Positions 25,508 through 32,193 of a stretch of 64,000 nt of DNA are shown piece by piece (position 1 is the stretch's first letter; each line of letters starts with the position of its first letter). Origin of the DNA: Pseudomonas sp. Gutcm_11s (GTDB lineage Bacteria; Pseudomonadota; Gammaproteobacteria; Pseudomonadales; Pseudomonadaceae). Location of the stretch: contig NZ_JAQSUW010000017.1 in assembly GCF_028649395.1 (NCBI RefSeq), positions 521,719-585,718 on the forward strand, written 5' to 3'. The position numbers and the translations under genes are program-made. Below the pieces are notes generated by a model. That model was not told the origin of the DNA, made no database searches, and was given only the letters and a program-made list of their open reading frames with translations.

Positions 25508-26242
25508 TCAATCGCCCGGCTTGGGTGTGCGGGCCAGGCAGTAGACATCCACGCGGGCCGCGCCGGCGCCGAGCAGCAGGCGCGCCAGCGCTGCGGCCGT
25601 GGCCCCGGTGGTCAGTACGTCGTCGATCAGGGCGATATGCCGGCCCTGCACCTCGGCGCCAGTGGCGAGGGCGAAGGCCTGACGCAGGTTGCGCCGGCGC
25701 GCCGCGGCGTCCAGTTGTTGCTGGTGGGCGCCTTCCTGCTGGCGCAGCAGCCAGTCGCGCTGCTGCGGCAGTTGCAGGCTGGCGGACAGCCAGGTGGCGA
25801 GCATCTCGGCCTGGTTGAAGCCGCGGCTGCGCAGACGCTTGCGCCCCAGCGGTACCGGCAGCAGCAGGTCGGGCGGCGGTAGCCCCTCGGCGAAAGCGTG
25901 TTGCAGATGATGTGACAGCAACCCGGCCAGCAGACGTCCCATGGGCCAGTGTGCCTGGTGTTTGAAGCCGGTAATCAGGCTGTCGAGCGGGAAGGCATAG
26001 CGCCAGGCTGCCTCGACCCGGCTGAAGGGCGGTGGCCGGCGCTGGCATTCACCACAGGTCAGTCCCTCGGCCGGCAACGGCAGGGCGCAGATGCTGCAAT
26101 GTCCGCCGAGCCAGGGCAGCTCGGCCTCGCAGGCGCTGCACAGCGGATGCTCGGTATCCGCTGTGTCGGTGCATAGCAGGCACTGTTGTTTGTTTTTTGT
26201 CCAGATGTAAACCGTATTGTCCGTGAGTGGTTGACAGCGCAT
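25508..26242 (-). CDS. ComF-family phosphoribosyltransferase-like protein
   Basis: A 244-residue ComF/GntX-type protein. An N-terminal zinc-finger-like region has paired cysteines (CLLC, CSAC, CSIC, CGEC between residues 21 and 66). A phosphoribosyltransferase domain follows with PVPLGRKRLRSRGFNQAEML and the PRPP loop IALIDDVLTTGATAAALARL. ComF proteins act in DNA uptake in competent bacteria; in pseudomonads the role is inferred. It is divergent from bioB, and the BirA box lies within its first codons. The same frame stays open far upstream, antisense to bioB, but only the part from the ATG at 26242 shows family sequence. Confidence 0.9.
   Translation of the reverse strand: MRCQPLTDNTVYIWTKNKQQCLLCTDTADTEHPLCSACEAELPWLGGHCSICALPLPAEGLTCGECQRRPPPFSRVEAAWRYAFPLDSLITGFKHQAHWPMGRLLAGLLSHHLQHAFAEGLPPPDLLLPVPLGRKRLRSRGFNQAEMLATWLSASLQLPQQRDWLLRQQEGAHQQQLDAAARRRNLRQAFALATGAEVQGRHIALIDDVLTTGATAAALARLLLGAGAARVDVYCLARTPKPGD
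26205..26237. promoter_or_regulatory. BirA operator (biotin box) of the bio genes
   Basis: TGTAAACC (26206-26213), 15 bases, GGTTGACA (26229-26236) fits the proteobacterial BirA box TTGTAAACC-N14-16-GGTTTACAA with few mismatches. The right half contains TTGACA, a consensus -35 hexamer for bioB. The box lies 66 bases upstream of bioB and overlaps the first codons of comF. BirA with biotinoyl-AMP would block bioB transcription here. The role is inferred from known biotin regulons. Confidence 0.8.
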
Positions 26243-26302
26243 GGTCCTTCCTTTGACTATGCCTCGCAGCCGTGTTGCACAGCCTAGAACAAGGAATACC
26301 CC

Positions 26303-27358
26303 ATGAGCGCCAGTATCGCTTCCGTCACCCGTCACGATTGGTCCCTCGCCGAGGTGAAGGCGCTGTTCGAGCAGCCGTTCAACGACCTGCTGTTCCAGGC
26401 CCAGACCGTGCACCGCGCGCATTTCGACGCCAACCGCGTGCAGGTCTCGACCCTGCTGTCGATCAAGACCGGCGCCTGCCCCGAGGACTGCAAGTACTGC
26501 CCGCAGTCCGGCCACTACAACACCGGCCTGGACAAGCAGAAGCTGATGGAAGTGCAGAAGGTGCTGGAGGCGGCTGCCGAGGCCAAGGCTATCGGCTCCA
26601 CCCGCTTCTGTATGGGAGCGGCGTGGAAGCACCCGTCGGCCAAGGACATGCCCTACGTATTGAAGATGGTCGAGGGCGTGAAGGCCCTGGGACTGGAAAC
26701 CTGCATGACCCTCGGCAAGCTCGACCAGGAGCAGACCCGCGCCCTGGCTGAGGCCGGCCTCGACTACTACAACCACAACCTCGATACCTCGCCGGAGTTC
26801 TACGGCAACATCATCACCACCCGCACCTACAGCGAGCGCCTGCAGACCCTGGCCTACGTGCGCGATGCGGGGATGAAGATCTGCTCCGGCGGCATCCTCG
26901 GCATGGGCGAGTCGCTGGACGACCGCGCCGGCCTGCTGATCCAGCTGGCCAACCTGCCGGAGCATCCGGAATCGGTGCCGATCAACATGCTGGTCAAGGT
27001 TGAGGGCACGCCGCTGGCCGGTGAGAAGGACGTCGACCCGTTCGACTTCATCCGCATGCTCGCCGTGGCGCGGATCATGATGCCGAAGTCCCACGTGCGC
27101 CTGTCCGCCGGCCGCGAGGCGATGAACGAGCAGATGCAGGCCCTGGCCTTCTTCGCCGGCGCCAACTCGATCTTCTACGGCGAGAAGCTGCTGACCACCA
27201 AGAACCCGCAGGCCGACAAGGACATGCAGCTGTTCGCCCGCCTCGGCATCAAGCCGGAAGAGCGCGAAGAGCACTCCGACGAAGTGCATCAGGCCGCCAT
27301 CGAGCAGGCCTTGGTCGAGCAGCGCGATTCCCAACTGTTCTACGACGCGGCGGTCTGA
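26303..27358 (+). CDS. bioB: Biotin synthase
   Basis: A 351-residue radical-SAM enzyme that inserts sulfur into dethiobiotin, the last step of biotin synthesis. The [4Fe-4S] ligands are C59, C63 and C66 in GACPEDCKYCPQ. QVSTLLSIKTG, FCMGAAWKHPS, LDYYNHNLDTSPEFYG, CSGGILGMGE and RLSAGREAM are standard BioB motifs; the last contains the Arg that contacts the [2Fe-2S] cluster. AAGGAA precedes the ATG. It heads the run bioB-F-H-C-D and is controlled by the BirA box upstream. Confidence 0.98.
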   Translation: MSASIASVTRHDWSLAEVKALFEQPFNDLLFQAQTVHRAHFDANRVQVSTLLSIKTGACPEDCKYCPQSGHYNTGLDKQKLMEVQKVLEAAAEAKAIGSTRFCMGAAWKHPSAKDMPYVLKMVEGVKALGLETCMTLGKLDQEQTRALAEAGLDYYNHNLDTSPEFYGNIITTRTYSERLQTLAYVRDAGMKICSGGILGMGESLDDRAGLLIQLANLPEHPESVPINMLVKVEGTPLAGEKDVDPFDFIRMLAVARIMMPKSHVRLSAGREAMNEQMQALAFFAGANSIFYGEKLLTTKNPQADKDMQLFARLGIKPEEREEHSDEVHQAAIEQALVEQRDSQLFYDAAV

Positions 27359-27368
27359 TGCGTCGTGC

Positions 27369-27450
27369 GGTGGATGAGCGCCCAGCCATCCACCTCGCGC
27401 CGGCCCCGATTCTCTTCGTCGGGTGGATGACCCGCATGGGGTTGTCCACC
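27369..27450. repeat. REP-like hairpin doublet between bioB and bioF
   Basis: Two successive hairpins share the GGTGGATGA...TCCACC pattern of Pseudomonas REP sequences: GGTGGATG (27369-27376) pairs with CATCCACC (27387-27394), and GGTGGATGACCC (27422-27433) pairs with GGGTTGTCCACC (27439-27450) with two mismatches. They fill most of the 109-base bioB-bioF gap and may stabilise the bioB mRNA end or lower bioFHCD expression. Confidence 0.65.
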
Positions 27451-27467
27451 GGCTTCTGGTGTTGCCC

Positions 27468-28637
27468 ATGACCTTCGATCTTTCCGCCCGCCTCGCCGAG
27501 CGCCGCGCCGCCCATCTGTTCCGCCAGCGCCCCTTGCTGGACGGGCCGCAGGGGCCGCAGGTGCGCGTCGATGGCCGCGAGCTGCTGGCCTTTTGCTCCA
27601 ACGACTACCTGGGCCTGGCCAACCACCCGGAGGTGATCGCGGCCATGCGCGCTGGCGCCGAGCGCTGGGGCGTGGGGGGCGGTGCTTCGCACCTGGTCAT
27701 CGGCCACAGCACACCGCACCACGAGCTGGAGGAGGCACTGGCCGAGTTCACCGGGCGCCCGCGGGCGCTGCTGTTCTCCACCGGCTACATGGCCAACCTG
27801 GCCGCCGTCACCGCGCTGGTGGGGCAGGGCGACACGGTGCTGGAGGATCGCCTCAACCACGCTTCGCTGCTGGATGCCGGCCTGCTCAGCGGCGCGCGCT
27901 TTTCGCGCTACCTGCACAACGACGCGGTGAGCCTGAGCAAGCGCCTGGAGCGGGCCGAGGGCAATACCCTGGTGGTGACCGACGGCGTGTTCAGCATGGA
28001 CGGCGACCTGGCCGACCTGCCCGGCCTCTGCGCCGAGGCACGCAGCAAGGGCGCCTGGGTGATGGTCGACGACGCCCACGGCTTCGGCCCGCTGGGCGCC
28101 GGCGGCGGTGGCGTGGTCGAGCACTTCGGTCTGGGCCTGGATGACGTGCCGGTGCTGGTCGGCACCCTGGGCAAGGCCTTCGGCACTGCGGGTGCCTTCG
28201 TGGCCGGCAGCGAGGAGCTGGTCGAGACGCTGATCCAGTTTGCCCGTCCGTACATCTACACCACCAGCCAGCCACCGGCCGTGGCCTGCGCCAGCCTGAA
28301 GAGCCTCGAGCTGCTGCGCACGGAAGGCTGGCGCCGCGAACACCTGAACAAGTTGATCGCGTGCTTCCGCGCCGGCGCGGCCGAGATCGGCCTGAGCCTG
28401 ATGGACAGCCCGACCCCGATCCAGCCGATCCTGGTCGGCGACAGCGAGCGCGCCCTACAGCTCTCCGCGCTGCTCAAGGAGCGCGGCCTGCTGGTCGGTG
28501 CCATCCGCCCGCCGACCGTTCCGGCCGGGAGCGCGCGCCTGCGCGTGACCCTCTCCGCTGCGCACAGCGAGGCGCAGCTGGAGCGCCTGCTGGAGGCGCT
28601 GGCCGAGTGCTGGCCGCTGGTGAATCGTCATGCGTGA
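27468..28637 (+). CDS. bioF: 8-amino-7-oxononanoate synthase
   Basis: A 389-residue PLP enzyme that condenses pimeloyl-ACP (or -CoA) with L-alanine. AFCSNDYLGLANHPEV, GVGGGASHLVIGHS, HASLLDAGLLSGA, VMVDDAHGFGPLG and VGTLGKAFGTAGA are family motifs; K236 in the last is the PLP-binding lysine. The ATG at 27468 gives the usual length and MTFDLSARLAERRAAHLFR start, though no clear ribosome site is seen. Its end overlaps bioH by 8 bases. Confidence 0.96.
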   Translation: MTFDLSARLAERRAAHLFRQRPLLDGPQGPQVRVDGRELLAFCSNDYLGLANHPEVIAAMRAGAERWGVGGGASHLVIGHSTPHHELEEALAEFTGRPRALLFSTGYMANLAAVTALVGQGDTVLEDRLNHASLLDAGLLSGARFSRYLHNDAVSLSKRLERAEGNTLVVTDGVFSMDGDLADLPGLCAEARSKGAWVMVDDAHGFGPLGAGGGGVVEHFGLGLDDVPVLVGTLGKAFGTAGAFVAGSEELVETLIQFARPYIYTTSQPPAVACASLKSLELLRTEGWRREHLNKLIACFRAGAAEIGLSLMDSPTPIQPILVGDSERALQLSALLKERGLLVGAIRPPTVPAGSARLRVTLSAAHSEAQLERLLEALAECWPLVNRHA

Positions 28638-29361
28638 TCATCTGATCCTGCTGCCGGGCTGGGGCCTGGGCAGCCTGCCGCTGGAGGTGTTGGCCGAGGC
28701 CCTGCGCGGCCTCGATCCGGCGCTCAAGGTGGAGATCGAGGCGCTGCCCGAGCTGACTCGCGGCGAGCCGCGCGACTGGCTGCTGGAGCTGGACGAGCGC
28801 CTGCCGCCACACACCTGGCTGGGTGGCTGGTCACTCGGCGGCATGCTCGCCAGCGAGTTGGCTGCGCTGCGTGGCGAGCGCTGCCGCGGTCTGCTGACCT
28901 TGGCCAGCAATCCCTGTTTCGTCGCCGGGCCGGACTGGCCGTTCGCCATGGACGAGGGCACCTTCAACGCCTTCGTCGACGGCTGTCGCTCTGATCCGAC
29001 CGCCACCCTCAAGCGTTTCAGTCTGCTCTGCACCCAGGGCTCCAGCGAGGGGCGCGGCCTGGCCCGTCAGCTGCAGGCTGCCGCGCCGCAAGCGACCCCC
29101 GAGGTGTTGCTGGCCGGGCTGGAAGTGCTCGGCAACTTCGATGGGCGCAGCGCTCTGCAACGCTTCGCCGGGCCGCAACTGCATCTGCTGGCCGGCGCCG
29201 ATGCGCTGGTGCCGGCCGAGGTGGCCGGCGAGTTGCTGGCGTTGCAGCCGGACATCGAGGTGGGCCTGATCGAGGAAGTCAGTCACGCCTTCCCCCTGGA
29301 GCGCCCGCACGAGGTGGCCGCCGCCATCCATGCCTTCATCACCGAGGTCGGCGATGTCTGA
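28630..29361 (+). CDS. bioH: Pimeloyl-ACP methyl ester carboxylesterase
   Basis: A 243-residue alpha/beta hydrolase that removes the methyl ester from pimeloyl-ACP methyl ester, ending the BioC-dependent cycle. The triad is visible: S68 in GWSLGG, D191 in LLAGADALVP and H219 in EVSHAFPLE. LLPGWGLGS near the N-terminus is the oxyanion-hole region. It overlaps bioF by 8 bases and bioC by 8 bases, so it is translationally coupled to both, matching its functional place between them. Confidence 0.93.
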   Translation: MRDHLILLPGWGLGSLPLEVLAEALRGLDPALKVEIEALPELTRGEPRDWLLELDERLPPHTWLGGWSLGGMLASELAALRGERCRGLLTLASNPCFVAGPDWPFAMDEGTFNAFVDGCRSDPTATLKRFSLLCTQGSSEGRGLARQLQAAAPQATPEVLLAGLEVLGNFDGRSALQRFAGPQLHLLAGADALVPAEVAGELLALQPDIEVGLIEEVSHAFPLERPHEVAAAIHAFITEVGDV

Positions 29362-30151
29362 GGCCGTGACCGGCGGCCTGCCGGACAAGCGCCGGGTGGC
29401 CGGGTCGTTCTCGCGTGCGGCGGCCAGCTACGACGCCGTCGCCGAGTTGCAGCGCGAGGTGGGTGGCGAGCTGCTGGCCGATCTGCCGGATCTGGCACCG
29501 GCGCGCTGGCTGGACCTGGGCAGCGGCACCGGACACTTCACTCGCGCTCTGGGCGCGCGCTATCCGCAGGCCGAGGGCGTGGCCCTCGACCTGGCCGAGG
29601 GCATGCTGCGTCACGCCAGGCCGCTCGGTGGCGCCGGTCATTTCATTGCCGGCGATGCCGAGCACCTGCCGCTGCGTGATGCCAGCTTCGACCTGATCTT
29701 CACCAGCCTGGCCGTGCAGTGGTGCGCCGATTTCGCCGCTGTGCTGGCCGAGGCCCGGCGGGTGCTGCGTCCCGGCGGCGTGCTGGCGTTCAGCAGTCTG
29801 TGCGTCGGCTCCTTGCAGGAGCTGCGCGATAGCTGGCAGGCGGTGGATGGCTTCGTCCACGTCAACCGTTTCCGCCGTTTCGAGGATTACCAGGCGCTGT
29901 GCGCCGAGAGCGGCCTGCAGGTGCTGACGCTGGAGCGCCGCGCCAAGACCCTGCACTTCGCTGACCTGCGCGAGCTGAGCCGTTCTTTAAAGGACCTCGG
30001 TGCGCACAACCTCAACCCCGGCCGCCCCGGCGGGCTCACCGGCCCCGCGCGCATCCGTGCGCTGATGGAGGCCTACGAGCAGCGCCGCACCGAGCGGGGC
30101 CTGCCGCTCACCTATCAGGTGGTGCACGGCGTACTGCGCAAGGAAGAATGA
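29354..30151 (+). CDS. bioC: Malonyl-ACP O-methyltransferase
   Basis: A 265-residue SAM-dependent methyltransferase that starts pimelate synthesis by methylating malonyl-ACP. SAM motif I is LDLGSGTGHFTRALG, with FIAGDAEHLPLRDASFDLI and WCADFAAVLAEARRVLRPGG further on. The N-terminal DKRRVAGSFSRAAASYD is typical of BioC. The ATG at 29354, overlapping the bioH stop, is preferred over an earlier in-frame start because the family begins there. bioD follows with a one-base gap. Confidence 0.94.
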   Translation: MSEAVTGGLPDKRRVAGSFSRAAASYDAVAELQREVGGELLADLPDLAPARWLDLGSGTGHFTRALGARYPQAEGVALDLAEGMLRHARPLGGAGHFIAGDAEHLPLRDASFDLIFTSLAVQWCADFAAVLAEARRVLRPGGVLAFSSLCVGSLQELRDSWQAVDGFVHVNRFRRFEDYQALCAESGLQVLTLERRAKTLHFADLRELSRSLKDLGAHNLNPGRPGGLTGPARIRALMEAYEQRRTERGLPLTYQVVHGVLRKEE

Positions 30152-30152
30152 G

Positions 30153-30842
30153 ATGAGCCAGGCCTTCTTCATCACTGGCACCGACACAGAAATCGGCAAG
30201 ACCACCATCGCCGCTGGCCTGCTGCATGCCGCACGGCGGGCCGGGCTGAGCACGGCGGCGGCAAAACCGGTGGCTTCCGGTTGCGTGCGCACCGCCGCAG
30301 GGCTGCGTAACGACGACGCGCTGGCCCTGCTCGCGCAATGCTCGCTGGCGCTGGGCTACGACGAGGTCAATCCGTTCGCCTTCGAGCCGGCGATCGCACC
30401 GCACCTGGCGGCGCGCGAGGCAGGTGTCGAGTTGAGCGTGGCGCGTCTGCTGCCGTCAGTGCAGCGAGTGCTGCAATACGCTGCGGACTTCACGGTGGTC
30501 GAAGGCGCCGGTGGTTGGCGGGTGCCGCTGACCGGCCGCGAGAGCCTCTCCGACCTCGCCGTGGCGCTGGACCTGCCCGTGGTGCTGGTGGTCGGTGTGC
30601 GCCTGGGCTGTATCAACCACGCCGTGCTCAGTGCAGAGGCGATCGAGCGCGATGGCCTGCGCCTGGCCGGCTGGGTGGCCAATATCGTCGATGCGCAGAC
30701 CTCGCGCCTGGAGGAGAACCTGGCGACCCTCGCCGAGCGGCTGTCGGCGCCATGCCTGGGGCGTGTGCCACGGCTGGCTCAGGCGTCGGCCGAGGCGGTG
30801 GCGGCGCATCTCGATTTGCGCCCGCTCGGGGTCGCGTTATAA
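30153..30842 (+). CDS. bioD: Dethiobiotin synthetase
   Basis: A 229-residue ATP-dependent carboxylase that closes the ureido ring of dethiobiotin. The P-loop is GTDTEIGKTTIAAG near the N-terminus; AAAKPVASGC and VVEGAGGWRVPLTGRESLSDL are the other nucleotide and substrate motifs. It is the last gene of the biotin run. After the stop there is a T-rich region with an imperfect GCTCA...TGAGC pair (about 30860-30888), a possible weak terminator. Confidence 0.96.
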   Translation: MSQAFFITGTDTEIGKTTIAAGLLHAARRAGLSTAAAKPVASGCVRTAAGLRNDDALALLAQCSLALGYDEVNPFAFEPAIAPHLAAREAGVELSVARLLPSVQRVLQYAADFTVVEGAGGWRVPLTGRESLSDLAVALDLPVVLVVGVRLGCINHAVLSAEAIERDGLRLAGWVANIVDAQTSRLEENLATLAERLSAPCLGRVPRLAQASAEAVAAHLDLRPLGVAL

Positions 30843-30938
30843 GCCGTTGATCGGTCATTGCTCATTTTTTGTACGTTTTTTGAGCATTTTCTGCTTCAAT
30901 TGTCTGCACGAGTCTGTCCCCGTCAGGGAGTCATCAGC

Positions 30939-31223
30939 ATGCAAATCTCCGGTAGCGCCTTCAGTGCGGGTCTCAGCGGCATCCAGGCCGGGCAACGCCG
31001 TGTCGATCAGGCGGCTGGCGAGATCGCCGGCAACACCCTGCCCGTGCAGCGCCCAGACCAGACCCCGCCGGCCCAGCAGGTCGAACCCAGCCCCGAGGCC
31101 CGCACCGATCTGGCCGAGAGCCTGGTGGGGCTGACCCAGGGCCGCAACGAAGTACAGGCCAGCGCGCGGGTGGTGGAAACCGCTGACGAAGTGCTGGGTA
31201 CTCTGATCGATACCCGCGCCTGA
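30939..31223 (+). CDS. Mini flagellar rod/hook-like protein (N- and C-terminal D0 segments only)
   Basis: A 94-residue protein. Residues 7-32 (AFSAGLSGIQAGQRRVDQAA, then GEIAGNT) resemble the N-terminal helix of flagellar rod and hook proteins, which typically reads as a short Leu/Ala helix ending in NNIANANT. Residues 57-92 (DLAESLVGLTQGRNEVQASA, then RVVETADEVLGTLID) resemble the C-terminal flagellar basal-body rod domain (typically DLAEEMVNLI...ANAKVIQTADEML). A 25-residue Pro/Gln-rich linker joins them, and the whole central domain of a normal rod protein is absent. AGGGAG lies upstream. It precedes the SprA-like gene by 59 bases. The similarity is by eye; the role is unknown. Confidence 0.75.
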   Translation: MQISGSAFSAGLSGIQAGQRRVDQAAGEIAGNTLPVQRPDQTPPAQQVEPSPEARTDLAESLVGLTQGRNEVQASARVVETADEVLGTLIDTRA

Positions 31224-31282
31224 CCGGATTGTCGGCGCCGCAGTAAACCGAGGGCTCGCCCGGTCGGGCGAGGAGGGATGCA

Positions 31283-32026
31283 ATGCAGATTGGTAGCGCC
31301 ATGGCTTACGCGGCGCCCCTGTCGTCCTCCCTGGCGGCCCGCCCTCCTGCGTCCGAGCTTTCCCGTCCTGCCGATCCCGCTGCTGAGCCACTGGCCAGCG
31401 ACAAGAACTCGTCCGAGCTGCGTGATGAGACGCAAAGCCCCGCCCGTACCGATGACGAAGGCGACGAGCAGTCGCCTCGCGAAACTCAGCAACAGCGCCA
31501 GGAACTCCTCGAGGTAGCCGAACTGGCCAGCCGTGACCGCGAGGTGCGCGCCCACGAGCAGGCTCACGCGGCGATTGGCGGTGCTCATGCTGGCGCTCCC
31601 ACCTACACCTTCAAGCGTGGCCCGGACGGCAAGAGCTACGCCGTCGGTGGTGAAGTCAGCATCGACACCAGTCCGGTTCCCAACGACCCCGAGGCCACCC
31701 TGCGCAAGATGGAACTGGTGCAGCGCGCGGCCCTGGCGCCGGCCGAGCCTTCTGCGCAGGATCGCAGCGTCGCCGCCCAGGCGTCGGCCCAGGCCACGCT
31801 GGCGCGTGCCGAGCTGGCTCAAGTGCGTCGTGAGGAGGCAGCTGCCGCTATCGAAGAGCGCGCCGCGCAGCGCGAGGAGCGCCTGGCCGAGGAGGAAGAG
31901 CGTCAGGCGCTCGAGGCTGAGGCCGACGACGAGCAGCAGCCTGCGGCACCGCCGCCTAAACTGGATCTGTACCTGCGTCTGGCCCAGCTGCAGAGCCCTG
32001 CACCGATCGTCGATCTGCGGGCCTGA
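31283..32026 (+). CDS. Putative metalloprotease, SprA / CJM1_0395 family
   Basis: A 247-residue protein. An Ala/Pro-rich disordered N-terminal part leads to EVRAHEQAHAAIGGAHAG. H91-E92-x-x-H95 is an HExxH zincin motif, and the following YTFKRGPDGKSYAVGGEVSI is diagnostic of the SprA-related family; E124 in AVGGEV may be a third metal ligand. Residues about 165-225 are a highly charged Glu/Ala/Arg coiled coil (EERAAQREERLAEEEERQAL). There is no signal peptide. GAGGAGGGA is a strong ribosome site. Proteolytic activity is unproven. The neighbouring mini rod-like protein may be its partner. Confidence 0.82.
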   Translation: MQIGSAMAYAAPLSSSLAARPPASELSRPADPAAEPLASDKNSSELRDETQSPARTDDEGDEQSPRETQQQRQELLEVAELASRDREVRAHEQAHAAIGGAHAGAPTYTFKRGPDGKSYAVGGEVSIDTSPVPNDPEATLRKMELVQRAALAPAEPSAQDRSVAAQASAQATLARAELAQVRREEAAAAIEERAAQREERLAEEEERQALEAEADDEQQPAAPPPKLDLYLRLAQLQSPAPIVDLRA

Positions 32027-32043
32027 ACGGCCCGGGCAGATGC

Positions 32044-32072
32044 TTGACAAGGGTAGGGCGTAAACGTATGTT
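32044..32072 (+). promoter_or_regulatory. Consensus sigma-70 promoter of the first acyl-CoA dehydrogenase
   Basis: TTGACA (32044-32049), a 17-base spacer, TATGTT (32067-32072). It lies about 120 bases upstream of the dehydrogenase start and directly abuts the PsrA-like palindrome, where a bound repressor would block initiation. Confidence 0.75.
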
Positions 32073-32088
32073 TCAAACGCCTGTTTGA
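32073..32088. promoter_or_regulatory. PsrA-like operator
   Basis: TCAAAC-GCCT-GTTTGA is a perfect inverted repeat that contains CAAAC-N4-GTTTG, matching the published Pseudomonas PsrA motif [GC]AAAC-N2-4-GTTTG[CG]. PsrA is a TetR-type repressor released by long-chain fatty acids. The site covers the expected transcription start of the first FadE-type gene. Regulation is inferred. Confidence 0.7.
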
Positions 32089-32193
32089 TTGCCGGGCCGG
32101 TTCGTGCCTGCCGGGCGCTGGGAGAAATCCCGCGAACGACCGCTCCAGACGGTCACCCCAATACCAAGGAATCCACCGTAGAGGTTTACCGCT

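Noticed and set aside
25508..27601. A single 697-codon minus-strand frame running from comF through the antisense of bioB
   Set aside because: Only the part from 26242 down shows ComF family sequence. The rest is antisense to bioB, whose plus-strand reading is unmistakable; long antisense frames are expected at this GC content.
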